A DNA stretch of 64,000 nucleotides from Voacanga thouarsii (Eukaryota; Streptophyta; Magnoliopsida; Gentianales; Apocynaceae): contig JANUWF010001468.1 in assembly GCA_026120185.1 (NCBI GenBank), forward strand, positions 434,001-498,000, given 5' to 3'. A program made the position numbers and the translations under genes. Position 1 is the first letter of the stretch, and each line of letters opens with the position of its first letter. The notes below the pieces were generated by a model that did no database searches, was not told the origin of the DNA, and saw only the letters and a program-made list of their open reading frames with translations. Shown here in pieces: positions 48,081 through 59,511 of the stretch.

Positions 48081-49613
48081 AAATAAATTTCGTGGCTGAT
48101 TTAATAAATCATAATTAAATTTTATTTTAATTAAAAAAAGTCATCAGCCACGGAAATTTTTCGTGGCTGATTTAATAAATAATAATTATTGAAAATTCGT
48201 GGTCCACAACCCACTTCGTGGACCAAGCACACATGATCATAGCAGCATCCATTTAGTGTGGTCCACAACCCATTTTGTGAACCAAGCACACTTGATTGTA
48301 ACCTTCAAATTAATTGAAGAATGTTTTGAGTCCTTTGAGAGTTGAACCCATGACCTCCCATATGAGAAGTTGAGACTTAACCAATTGGGCTATGTCCAAT
48401 TGCTTGGATATGTCTCTTTTTTTTTTTTTTTTTTTCATTTAAACCATTCCTAACATTCATTTTGTATTTTTTTTAAATCTTTATACTATTACAAAATACA
48501 ACAATTATATTCAATTTACTATGAAACCATATTATTCAATATAATAAATTATTTTGTATATTTATATAATTAAAAGTTTATATACTGTTAATTATTTTAT
48601 CATTTTTATCAAATAATTTTTTCAAACACACACACACACACATAAAATATATGTATGTATATATATATATATATATATACACATATGTATATATATAATA
48701 TATTTATTTATATAGATAAATATTTATAAATATTTATCTATATATCTATATTTATAAATATTTATATATAAATATTTTTAAAAATATATAAAATAAATAT
48801 GAATTTTTTTTATATATAAATATTTATTTATATATATTTATAAATATTTATATTTATATTTAATAATATTTATATTTATATGTATATATAAAATATTTTT
48901 TATGTATTTATATATAAATAGTTATATGTAAATAAATATTAATTTATATATAAATATTTTTAAATATTTATTTATAAATATATATTGATAAAAGATTTTC
49001 AGTAGGTGATTCAGTAGGAGATCAACCACGAAAAAATCCGTGGTTGATTTGTGATGATCGACCACGGATTAGCTACGAAATTTTTTTAAAAATTGATTAT
49101 ATATTAATAAAAGATTTTCAGTAGGTGATTCAGTAGGTGAACAACCACGAAAATGTCCAGTGGTTGATTCACCCACGAATCGACCACGAAAAACTTTTAT
49201 CAAATATTAATTATATATTGATAAAAGCTTTTCAGTGGTCGATTAGTGAGTGAATCAGCCACGGATATTTTAAGTGGCTGATCACCTACGAATCAGCCAC
49301 AAAAAAATTAAAAAAAATTGATTATATATTGATAAAAAATTTTCGTGGCTGATTCGTAACTGATCAGCCACGAAAATATCCGTGGCTGATTCATGTCTGA
49401 TTTACCCACGAATCAGCCACGACATTTTTTATCAAATATTGATTATATTTTAAAAAAATATTTTCGTGGCTGATCACCTACGAATCAGCCACGAAAATCT
49501 TTTATCAATATATAATCAATTTTTTAAAAATTTTTGTGGCTGATCCGTAGGTGATCTTCTACGCCAGTTTCTGTGGCTGATTTCTGTGGCTGATTGCCTA
49601 GTTTCTAGTAGTG
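48081..49613. mobile_element. CACTA-like terminus and subterminal repeats replacing most of the inner Copia's gag-pol
   Basis: The right end is GTTTCTAGTAGTG at 49601-49613, i.e. CACTACTAGAAAC inward, a CACTA-type terminus. Inward of it are many CGTGGCTGATT and AATCAGCCACGAAA motifs in both orientations (49000-49600, also 48090-48180). No matching left terminus is found, so the insert is truncated or rearranged and its left limit is approximate. The middle (48480-48990) is AT-rich with TA and TATTTA runs. A 60-bp stretch GGTCCACAACCCA...CCAAGCACAC is tandemly repeated at 48200-48292. Confidence 0.65.
48325..48400 (-). repeat. tRNA-derived (SINE-like) sequence with A and B boxes
   Basis: On the minus strand, TAGCCCAATTGGTTAA (48377-48392) fits a Pol III A box and GGGTTCAACTC (48339-48349) fits a B box, at tRNA-like spacing. 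The ends do not pair into a proper acceptor stem, so I call it tRNA-derived and not a tRNA gene. On the plus strand a T tract follows at 48417-48436. Confidence 0.5.
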
Positions 49614-50060
49614 TGGGACAGAATGAGTAGGATTCCCTACACTTCGGCTGTGGGAAATCTCATGTACGCCATGCTGTGTACTAGGCCAGATATCTGCTTT
49701 GTCGTCCGCTTAGTTATCATATATCAGTCAAACCTAGGGGAGGTTCATTGGCAAGCTGTAAAGCATATTCTCAAGTATCTCAAGGGAATGAGAGATTATA
49801 TATGCTGGTTTACAGGGCTGATGATTTGGTTCCTACAGGATACACAGACTCAGACTTACAGGCAGATAAGGATGAGAGAAACACATCGAGAGGAAGTACC
49901 ACCTGATCCGGGATTTCATCCAGAGACGGGAAGTCGTGGTGGAGCATATTGCCTCAGAAAATAATCTAGCAGACCCATTCACCAAGCCTTTCGTTGAGAG
50001 AGTCTTCAAGAGACACTTAGATGCCATAGGGGTGGGCACCTATGGACTTACCTAGTCTTA
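49614..50060 (+). pseudogene. Remnant of Copia RT/RNase H in the inner element, internally deleted
   Basis: It resumes in the late RT region (RIPYTSAVGNLMYAMLCTRPD) and continues to HWQAVKHILKYLKG. Near 49880 it jumps from GATGAGAGAAA to CACATCGAG, losing about 0.25 kb compared with the outer element (44415-44690), with a frame change. It ends HIASENNLADPFTK before the purine tract. It has no catalytic YVDD. Confidence 0.85.
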
Positions 50061-50077
50061 GAGTGCAAGTGGGAGAT

Positions 50078-52129
50078 TGCTGGATTGTATGCCCTCTTAG
50101 ACTAGGTTTCTGATGTAAAATCGAATATTTTGATAAAAGAATTTATTTTCAGAAATTGTTTGTGAATTTACTATTTATTTGTGCACGATTTTCGTTTGGA
50201 ACAGACCCATTGTATTGAAATAAGTGATCTATGTGAATGGTGGTCTTTCACAGTAAGGTATGGATCACGGGTTATTTAACACATAAACATTTGTTCTTAA
50301 CCTATTGATGAGACTGGAAACCTCATCATGTTTAGGTTATTATGTTATGAATTCCAAATGGGGAATGGCTTACCTTTAGCCAGTGAGTAGTCCACTCACT
50401 TCATGACATAAATGTATTTCGAATACGTAGGACATGACCTGTAGTAGTGGTTTCTAAAAGTACTATATGATAGAAACCTAGACTACTACCGCTACAGCGT
50501 GGACTAGTACTCTACGACTTGAGTATGAGTTGGTGGTCTGGCGAAGCTGGAAGCATATACTTTGATTTGCTATAGTTGAGGTTCTATCGTAGGGCCAATA
50601 TACTTGCATGTTGGGTATGTGTGACTAGTTAGTTAAGACAGACTTGTACAAGATAGTTTTTGCACTATATCGCCCTTTGTGATTGTCCGAATGGTCTAAA
50701 ATGTCCAGGGCCCTGGGAAACATGACTTGGATGTTTGCTTTAGGGTAGCTCCCTCGAAGAGCGGAAACACTCTAGGAAGTCGTGGATCATTGGACTAGAA
50801 GCCTAAGGATGGTAGATGTCATTCAGAGGGGTGTTAGTACACTTCTTCCTCTCTAAATGTACGACGATGTGTAGAGGGGTATTTTAGTCATTTCACCTGT
50901 AGGTCGGAGACTTTGCTAATGCAGCATTGTCCTTAGGGTCAATATTTCCTTATGGTGATATTAGGAAATATTTAAAATGCAAAATACAGCTATTTATATA
51001 GCGGGGGTATTTTGGTCATTTTAGCAGCCAAGGCGATGTGTCTTTTTGGTCTTCGGAATAGCCCGTAAGTCCTAACTAATTTTGGGTTGAGGAATTTGTC
51101 TCAGTTCAAGAGGATTTTATTTTATTTTATTTTATTTTATTTTATTCAGGAAGTCTAATTTATTATTGGGCTGGAATAAAATAAATAAATTAATTAAAAT
51201 AGGAGTTGAGAGAAATTAATTATCTAGTTTAATTGGTTAATTAATTATTCAGGGCCTAGGTCCAGTATGAATAATTAAGAAATTTACCTGGGCTTAAACT
51301 AGGGGGAAATAATTAATATTTAATTATTTATTGGGTTATTTATATAGGCCCAAGAAATAAATAATTAAAGATTAATTATTATGGTTCATTTGGGCTCATT
51401 AATTATTTATTGGGTTGTTTATATAAGCTCAGGAAATAAATAATTAATGTTTGTTATTTTGGGCCTTTTGGGTCCAAGAGAAATAATAAATATTATTTTG
51501 GCCAAATAGCTTGGACCTTAGGGTTTTTTCCAGATACGGTTAAGAGGGGTTTAGGGTTAGGCCAAACTGATTCTCAGGATAACATCCGGGTGTTTTGAAA
51601 TATGAAATCCCGGGGATATATGTATCAGAGAATGAGAGACCTAATTTTGGCTAACTAATAAACAACTCTTTGGAAAAAGAAAAACCTTAGTTTTCCCTAG
51701 CTATACTGAGACTCACGCCATTCACTCTGGCTCTCACGTCTCTCTCTCTCAACGCCTCTCTCTTTCTCTGGTTTCTCCTTGGAGCATTGCTAACCAATAG
51801 CAAGTGAACCAAGGAGAATTGAGACCGTTCCTTTTCACCATAATGTTCACCGACTAGAGGTTAGGCAGAGGAATATTCCGAGAGTTGGAAAGCTTGGCGT
51901 TGATGCAAACAAGGCGAAGTCGAAGGCTAGCGGGTGTTCAACCGGAAGCTTCTTCAAGTGGGCGAAGCGAGGCGATTCCAGTCGTTCAATCCGCTCCTAC
52001 TCAACCTAGAAGGGTTAAGGAGCGTAAAGGTATGATCTTCACGCTTCCGTATGGCCTTTAAGGCTTGGTTTTATTTTTCTCTATTTTTTTTCTGTAACCA
52101 GTGCATACTCCCCTGTTTCGTCTCTCTCA
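50078..52129 (+). repeat. 3' LTR of the inner Copia (2052 bp)
   Basis: It pairs with 45650-47687. It begins TGCTGGATTG, where the 5' LTR has TGTTGGATTG. A TTTTA microsatellite expansion at about 51117-51147 accounts for most of the extra length. Confidence 0.92.
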
Positions 52130-53210
52130 ATTTCTTCCTCTCAAATGCATGGCGATGTGTAGGGGGTATTTTAGTCATTTCACCTTGGGACGGAGACTTT
52201 GCTAACGCGGTATTGTCTTTGGGGTCAATATTTCTTTTTGGTGATATTAAGAAATATTTAAAATGCAAAATATAGCTATTTATATGGTAAGGGTATTTTG
52301 GTTATTTTAATAGCTAAGGCGGTATGTCTTTTGGTCCCCAATATAGATCATAAGTCCTAATTATATTCAGGCTAAGGAATTGGTCTTAAATTAAATTAAA
52401 TAGAATTTATTTTATTTAGGTAGCCTGATTTAATTATTGAGCTAGAATAAAATAAAGGTCCACAGAGAGAAAGAATTAATTAAATTAGTTTGGTGGGTTA
52501 ATTAATTGTTCAGGGTTTTGGCCCAGTTTGAATAATTAAAGATTGACCTGAGACTAAACTAATATAGTCTTGTTAATTGAACTAGTTTATTTGGTCTGGA
52601 AAATTAATTATTTACTGGGCCATTTATTTGGTTCTGATTAGAATAATTAATTTGGTTCAAAAGGCTAAACTAAGGGTCCAACATGCCAAATTAAAGTCTC
52701 AGAAATTCCTGGATATTAGCTTGGGATAAGACTTATGGATATACTATGATGCTTTGAGGTTATTAGGTTTTTATGGGATTGGCAAATAAAATATAAAAAA
52801 AAAAGAAAGAAGAAAAACGTGTGAGATGGATATACATCAAAGACGCACGGTTTCTTCTTTGAAGGGACTCCTTTTCTCACTGAAAAATCCTCTGTGTGTG
52901 CATCGTTGTTTTGTTAGACAGAGAATTATTTTTTTCCATTCCTTAGTCTTGTGAGTCTTCACCAAACGTGGATTAGGTAGGCCATATATTGGAAGATCAA
53001 GAAGAGGTTGGCGTTTATGTACATTCACAGATGCAGTAGGAGGCTTGCAGGAATCGAACCAGAGGTTTTTACCAGTGCACCTATCCCAGTTTCATTAATT
53101 CCAGTGCAACCAACCGCGAGCAAAAGAAGAGGTAATTTTCTCATGCTTGAGCCTCTGTTCTTCTATTTTTCTATACGTTTGCTGTGGTTATATTTGCTAT
53201 TTAATCTTCA
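52130..53210 (+). repeat. 3' LTR of the outer Copia, second segment
   Basis: After the duplicated ATTTC it continues the outer LTR (TTCCTCTCAAATGCATGGCG, matching 38522 onward) to ATCTTCA at 53210, followed by the TSD GAACT. Confidence 0.92.
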
Positions 53211-56200
53211 GAACTTGTATTCTGTTTTGAACGATTTTTTGGATAAAAATACTAGTGTAAACTATGTTTTTTTTTTGGATTAAACTGTACAAAATGACTA
53301 TGGACTCTGGAAATCCATGAACTAGACTTTGTAGATAAATGTCATAGGAAGATTTTTGAACAAATTTGACATGATTTGGACTTATGAATAGAAGGTTATG
53401 AATTTTCTACTAAAACTGCCAAACCTGGAAAATAGAAATTCTGATTTGCATTTCTTTAATGTAATAGGCTTCAGAATGATAGTTTGTTATCCCCTTGCTA
53501 TACACTAAGGTTCCTAAACCTTCCTCGATGTGTTAGGGATCTGAGAGTGGATTTGAAGTGATTTTGGAGTAGAGCAAAATCTAGGATTAATGAATATTAG
53601 TTTTCGATAGTAGATAGCTATAAATATTCATTATCCAAAACAGCATGCACTTAGCTTTTCCAGTATTTCCTTCATTCTATTTTCAGCTTTATCATTTTAT
53701 ATTATATGGATTTTATGTACTTTGTTCTTGCCCTTCTTTTTACTGCTTTTTCATCGCACCAAAACACATAGAATGAACTGAAAAATCACACCAAAATACT
53801 CTCAAATAGTCTAGTTAACATCCTACACAAACAACACACAAACATAATTTTTCTCAAAGTCTCCATCATGAATTCATTCAACTTCATCCATCAAAACTTA
53901 CTTCAAAATGTTCCTCACCATGCATAGATCAACTTCACAATGAAGAGAACATATGGAAATACACTAAGTAAGAAACAATAAGAATTTCTTAGCATTAAGC
54001 CACCTCAATTTTTAAAAATAATTTGACAGAGTTTCTCTTATAACTTGATCGTTTTCCAAGCACAAAGCCACTTCAATTCACCCAACATTCATTGTAAAAA
54101 ACTCACAAAACACAAATAACCTCAAAACAATTAATCAAGACAATAAAATATTCTACACAAGGAAGCTAAAACAAGAAAAGAACATATGGACAGAGTCATT
54201 AAACAATTTCTTGGCATTAAGCCATCTCAATTTTTTAAAAAAATTTAGCAGAGTTTCCCTTATAACTTGAACGTTTTTCAGGCATAAAGCCACCTCAATT
54301 CACCCAACATTCATTGTAAAAAACTCACAAAACACAAATAACCTCAAAACATTTAATCAACAACACTAAATTTGAGGGTAATCACCCATTACCCATAGGG
54401 AGTGATCACCCATCAATCACGGGATTCTAAAGATGCCTACTAAGTGTTTTCTTACCTAAGAAGAGCTCGTATGTCTAGGCAAATCAATGAAGAACTGTAT
54501 ATCTAACTTGTGAGTAACAATAACATAAGGTTACTGTAGAACAAATTATAAGTGTAACATAGTCTCGGCATCAGAGGGAACGAACTCTTAATCAGTTAAG
54601 TAAACAGAATGAGATTAAAAGGTATTATCCATCAGTGAACTTTTGAGTTCAAAACAGCCAAAGGTGGCTAAAATAAAGGATTAGAGACAAAGTCATACCT
54701 TTACACGTAGAAAATTAATAAAGTTGTAAATAAATAATCCATCAAGTCTCATTTACAAATGATGTTTCATTTTCCCTTAATTCCATCATTTTTATCTATT
54801 TCCTAGCTATATCATAGCTTATGAATGCATTCCTCAAAAGTTCACTCTTATGCCTACTTATTTATGCCTTCATGAAATAAATACATTACTCCTAATAAAA
54901 ACTAAAGAATATGAACATGGTAGAGATCATATCCTTTCCCTTCAATAATGGAAAACAACTCAACATTTATTCAATCAAGAAGACTTTAGAAAAAAATCCC
55001 ATATTAGTTCAAATTAATCAAGAAGACTTTAGCTAATGTGACATTTTCTTTTACCCTAAAAGACATAAATGCCCAAAAAATTATACTCGGACGTATATAT
55101 TCCTGGAGAAGAGAAATTTTCTCATGCATGAACTAAAGATTGGTTTCATATTTGATCAATTGTGTGGAATAGAAGAGAAGATTCACATATGCACAGCACA
55201 GGAAGCACGATAAAAAATCATAGGAAAGCAGTCAAATAAAGTACTCAATGCTTACCAGTTCCAACTTCCATGTAAACAATGAATTCATTAATGTCGAAAT
55301 TTACCATTTTATCCTTAATTTAATTCAATATGAACTTTATTAATTGTATTTTTTAACTTTATGCATACTTAGTATATAAAAATAGATGCTTTTCTTCTCT
55401 TGTATGCATACTGTTTGCATAAAGGAAAAGAGAAGGAAATTGTAAAAAAGTGCATTTTCCCACATGTTTCTTTTGCTTGTCAGAAAGCTGTGACCAACTT
55501 TCTTATGTGTTATGTCTTGTCAATGTTGAAGGATTTCGAAGGATAACTTTTCACTCTAATAAGTTGAATGCTACAATCTCCCCAAAAAACCACTATATTT
55601 TCAAAACTATTCTTCTGAACTAACATATGAGCCAAAATTACTTCCCTTTCTTTCACTTTTCCTTCTCTGATTTTCTAATGGTTACTCTTTCAAAAAATAT
55701 GTTGGAATCCATCAAAGAAGAGGTTAAGTTTTACAATCCTAATTTAAGGAACAAAGTTAGTAATGGATTCCTTCTTCTACCAAAAAGGAACTTCTGCTGC
55801 CAAAAGAATCCCTAACAGTTTATCCAATAGGAACTTCCACCAAAGGCCATTATCTTCTCTAATCTATAGGAAGTAAGTCATTAAAAATATAATGAAGCTT
55901 TGAAGTTCCTGTTCCCAATCTTGTGAACAACACTTCAAAAAAGCTCACTGGATACATAATCCACAATTGAAACAAGACAAGCATTGAAATTAATTATACA
56001 ACACTTGTGAATCTTCCTTGCCAATATAATTCTCATTATGAAGTATCAATAGAGATTAAAACAGGGAAAGCAGACTAGAGGAGTGCTTCCAAATTCATGG
56101 AAATTACAATAGATAGCATAAATTGCAGTCTAGTGCAACTCAGTAGCATATCAATCTCTTGAATCCAGTAAAAGTTGATAGGTACCTCGATCAATTGCGG

Positions 56201-56489
56201 TCCAGTGCAGTGCCTAAGCTTCGGCGATAGCGGTTGAGGTCGAGACAGCGGCGCCGGCGGCAGTCGTCCATAGCTTGATGAAGGTCGCCGGTGGTTCAAT
56301 AGTGGGAGGGAATTGCAGCTTTGGTCAGATGGTCTTTCGGTGGTAGTTCAGGCAATGAGGAGGTAAGGTTGCTGGCGGGATTGGAAGGGATTTGAGAGGG
56401 ATTAGCCGGAGAAGACAGAGAAAAAGGGAAAGAACACAACAAAAAGGAAGACAGAATTGGGATGTTATAGTTGTTGGGCTTTGCGAGGA
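53211..56489. other. CACTA-B leader region with triplicated leader motif; no recognised gene
   Basis: This is continuous with 37760 before the Copia inserted. A leader block is repeated at 53995-54170 and 54220-54370, with a third copy at 37535-37690: ...TTTGACAGAGTTT, ACTTGAACGTTTT, AAAGCCACCTCAATTCACC. Next to it are GGGTAATCACCCATTACCC motifs (54375-54420) also found in CACTA-A. A GC-rich segment at 56200-56310, with a GTACC donor near 56185 on the minus strand, may be the first noncoding exon of the transposon gene. Open frames such as 55627-55815 match nothing I know. Confidence 0.55.
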
Positions 56490-57916
56490 AAATTTCCATC
56501 GCTAATCCCTTTCTATTAGTGAGGGATTTGCGATGGTAACTAAAAATAAAATAAATATAATCCCTCGCTAATCACTCACAAATTAGCCTGCGATTAGCTA
56601 GGGATGTATTCAGTGACGGATTAGCGAGGTCAACCTCAAAGGATTTTTTAGTGACTTTCTGATCCTTCGCTAATTGCGTTGTATTTGAAAGGGATTAGTG
56701 AGGGATTTTTTGAATTTTAGATTCCGCTCAAAATTTTTGCTTGGTTTCAAGTTATAAGTTTTGTATCCCTCACTAATCCCTCTCAAATCCCTCGCTGTTA
56801 TAATCCGTCGCTATTTAGAGATGGATTGGCGATGGATATGACATTTTTCTCACTTTTTTTCAATACTCTACTAGGAAAACATATTTATTTCTATCAACAC
56901 TTAGCTACGGATTAAGAGCATGAAATATTTTGCCAGTGAACAATTCTAAATAATCATCATGGTGTTTGTTTAGGTTTAATTAACATCGATCGTGTTACAC
57001 TTACTAATATATGAAAAGTTTAATTAGTATTGACGTGTTTTCATATCCCAAAATTGTATTTATTACCCTAATCAAATGTAATAAAACATAATATATAGAA
57101 CTTCGATTGTACACGTAAACTCTCATAGTAATTAAATGTGTGTTCATATTTGCATAATTATACATCGATCGTATGATCGATGCATCAAATATATATATAT
57201 ATATATATATGTATGTATATATGCATATAAAGTGATCAATGTATTATATATATACTACACATGACGAATTTGTACAGAGGTATAATGTATGCATATCATT
57301 TAATTATAATTTATACTTCGTAACTTGTCGATGGTAATTATACATATATTGAATGCAAATACATTGGTTATAATTCAACAAATAATAAAGAATTAAGTAT
57401 TTGTAAGGATATTACATAAAAAAATTTACCACACACAAAAGTATTGTGAGGAAAAAAATTTGAGAATCCACAAAATGGGGAATCCCTTGCAAATCCCTTG
57501 GAAATTAGTGAGGGATTTGTGACGAAAATTTTCAGCGAGGGATTATTAATATCCCTCACCAATAAAACTCCAATCTATCGCAAATCAGGCAATGAATTGC
57601 GACTGAAATTTCGGTTGCTATTCCCTCGCAAATTAGCGTGGGATTAGCTTGGGTCTAGTCGCAAATTCGAAACTAAAAATTTACAATGAATATTAAGTAA
57701 AAATAAAAAATCCATCGCAAATCCCTATCAAATTTGCGATGGATTAGAATGGGATATTTTGATCCCTCGCTAATTTGAAAATGATTCTTGTTAATGCTGA
57801 TCTGTCACTAATCAGCTAGGGATTGGTGACGGAAAGTCATTTTATGTGCCTAACTCATTTATCCCTCGCTAATCCCTTGCTAATTTCCCTTGCTAATTCT
57901 TGCCTTTCTTGTAGTG
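56490..57916. repeat. CACTA-B 5' terminus and subterminal repeats
   Basis: Many GGGATTAGCGA, CCCTCGCTAAT and AATTAGCGAGGGA motifs in both orientations lie at 56490-56830 and 57475-57900, ending in TTTCTTGTAGTG. The AT-rich centre (56900-57400) includes (TA)n at 57188-57213 and no gene. Confidence 0.85.
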
Positions 57917-58811
57917 TCTCAAAAAGAAAAAGATACGATTAATTATTTGCATTTTTCAGTATTTGCTATGTGGTGAGGCAAGATCTTTAAGCATCGGTTA
58001 CAAAGTAATCTAGTATTTCTCATTATTTGATTCCCCATAAGTGATAAATTTATATGAGGAATGTTTTCGATGTTATTGCTTATCATAAAATCATTTTCCC
58101 TCAAAAGAACAAGCCATTAATTCCTTTTAATTTGTGATATTTGAAATGGGACTAATCCAAATGATTTAGCATAATTACATTGGCTTATTTTAATCTTCGT
58201 GACAAAGAGACATATTTGAGTGCCCATTATCAAATATTCTTTACAAAATCTAACATAATTGTCTAAATTGTATCTCTCATTATTTTATTTGAACCATAAA
58301 GATATACATGTACAGGAGTAGTTTTGGTCTTGCTGTGTGATAAAATCCTTGTCCCTCAAAATGAAAGATCGTTAATTCATTCTAATTTTATAGTGTTTGC
58401 AGTGGGATTGACAAAAATGTTTTAACGTAATTAGATTGATTTATTTTAGTTTTGATGATAAATTACTCGTCTAAATGTAAAGTGATTGTGTAGATCATAT
58501 TTCTTTTTATTTTGCTTCATAAGGGATAAAAAAGTTTATATCATCAGAATTATATACAACAATAATAACACACTGTAGTGCAAGTTTAGTACATTTATAT
58601 TGCTAGTATTTTTGGTTATTTATTGGAAGTGGTTGAGGTAAGAGATTATAGTGCATTATTACTCACTGGAGCTTCCATTACAAGCATTGTCTACATTTAA
58701 AGCAGTTGTATACTTTTTATTTTTCATTCTTAAATTTACATAAAGGGTGAATGTATATCCGAAATATTTTTGCTTTATCACTTACCCCCCAAAAGAATAG
58801 GCAATTAATTG
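57917..58811. repeat. DRIP-upstream repeat, copy C, right part
   Basis: This continues 31033 across CACTA-B. Landmarks shared with copies A and B are ATTAATTATTTGCATTTTTCAGTATTTGCTA, TATGAGGAATGTTTTCGATG and CATTAATTCCTTTTAAT. It is interrupted at 58817 by the RKD-carrying Copia. It supplies the uninterrupted version of the Helitron and Mutator sites in copy A. Confidence 0.85.
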
Positions 58812-58816
58812 CTTTT

Positions 58817-59183
58817 TGTTATAAAATTAGGGTAGTGTTAGAATACAATCTACACACTACACACTAAGAAAATTCTAACTATTCTTTGCACAAGAATTTC
58901 TCTTCAAACTTCTCTCTTTCTTTCTCTCACAATTCTTTCTCTAATCTTTCTTTCACTAATCTTTCTTTCACAAAATGATGGTGTATTACAAGCTTAGAGA
59001 ATAGCTCTATTTATAGAGCTCTAATTAGTGGAATACATCATTGCATACATCATCTTCAACTAATCTCAATTAATGGTGTCTCCACTAAATGGTGGACATC
59101 CATAAAAATCTTCAAATAATTCACATAAATCCATAATTAGTGGAGCCTTCACTAATTAATGGAGATTCCAATAATTCATAATG
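58817..59183 (-). repeat. 3' LTR (minus-strand sense) of the RKD-carrying Copia
   Basis: 367 bp, nearly the same as 61542-61908. Its outer edge is at 58817. At the inner edge the terminal CA of the partner copy is TG here, an unexpected change at a normally fixed dinucleotide. Confidence 0.88.
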
Positions 59184-59239
59184 TTGTCCAATCAAGATTT
59201 TCTTGTACTGTTTCTGTTCTCCCCCTAATTTAGGGAATA

Positions 59240-59415
59240 ATGATTTCACAAGAGAATAAGAAAATAAATATAAGAAAATGATGACAAGCATGAAATGTCA
59301 AGAAAAATATCTCCTTTTTTTTTTTTCACTCTTCCCGGTACCGACTTTTCCTCTTCCTCTCTTATCTTTTCTTCTCCTCCGACCCTCTACCTACCATCTA
59401 CCTCTTCTTCTTTAT

Positions 59416-59446
<31 letters not shown>

Positions 59447-59511
59447 GTATCGATATATATCTCAGTCATCAGTCATTAGTAAACATAAAAAACAAAAATC
59501 ACAAAGCAGAT
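59240..59511 (+). promoter_or_regulatory. Probable captured promoter/5' UTR of the RKD gene
   Basis: The region lies between the Copia purine tract and the RKD ATG. It has a CT-rich tract (59310-59415) and a (TA)n run at 59420-59447 that could serve as a TATA region. An upstream open frame from 59278 is in frame with the gene but is low-complexity; I reject it as the start. Promoter activity is inference. Confidence 0.35.

Larger units (their letters stand above)
45650..52129 (+). mobile_element. Inner Copia, nested in the outer Copia's 3' LTR, TSD ATTTC
   Basis: The 5' LTR is 45650-47687 (2038 bp) and the 3' LTR 50078-52129 (2052 bp). TSD ATTTC is at 45645-45649 and 52130-52134. It starts TGTTGGATTGTATGCC and ends CTCTCTCA. 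A primer site TGGTATCAGAGCC begins at 47691 and a purine tract (GCAAGTGGGAGAT) precedes 50078. The LTR starts resemble the outer element's, so they are related subfamilies. Only 2.4 kb lies between the LTRs: leader, a CACTA-like insertion and a scrap of RT/RNase H. It is non-autonomous. Confidence 0.94.
37761..53210 (+). mobile_element. Outer Copia LTR retrotransposon nested in CACTA-B, TSD GAACT
   Basis: The 5' LTR is 37761-39600. The 3' LTR starts at 44883 and ends at 53210, but is split by another Copia (45650-52129). TSD GAACT is at 37756-37760 and 53211-53215. LTRs start TGTTGGGAAATATGCC and end ATCTTCA. A purine tract (GCAAGCGGGAGAT) precedes 44883. After the 5' LTR, TTGGTTTCAGAGTA fits a mutated initiator-tRNA primer site. 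Internal region 39601-44882 carries a decayed gag-pol on the plus strand. Its size without the nested element is about 9 kb. Confidence 0.94.
31034..57916 (-). mobile_element. CACTA-B: En/Spm-like transposon with nested retrotransposons, TSD TCT
   Basis: The termini are CACTACAAGAAAA at 31034 and TTTCTTGTAGTG ending at 57916, perfect inverted CACTA ends. The 3-bp TSD TCT is at 31031-31033 and 57917-57919. Removing the element restores TATTTCTCTCAAAAAGA, which matches paralogous sites at 15455-15480 and 63180-63200. Subterminal regions (31050-31620 and 56490-57900) are packed with GGGATTAGCGA and CCCTCGCTAAT motifs. Two degenerate minus-strand genes (31861-37353) give its orientation, so the 5' end is at 57916. 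Without the inserted Copia (15.45 kb with TSD) the element is about 11.4 kb, a normal size. Stops in both genes suggest it is no longer autonomous. Confidence 0.93.

Noticed and set aside
48325..48400. A functional tRNA gene on the minus strand
   Set aside because: A and B boxes are present but the ends do not form an acceptor stem and the anticodon arm is unclear. Called tRNA-derived instead.
59278..59511. In-frame extension of the RKD reading frame to an upstream ATG at 59278
   Set aside because: The extension translates a CT-rich and (TA)n tract with no resemblance to RKD proteins. The ATG at 59512 gives a normal N-terminus.
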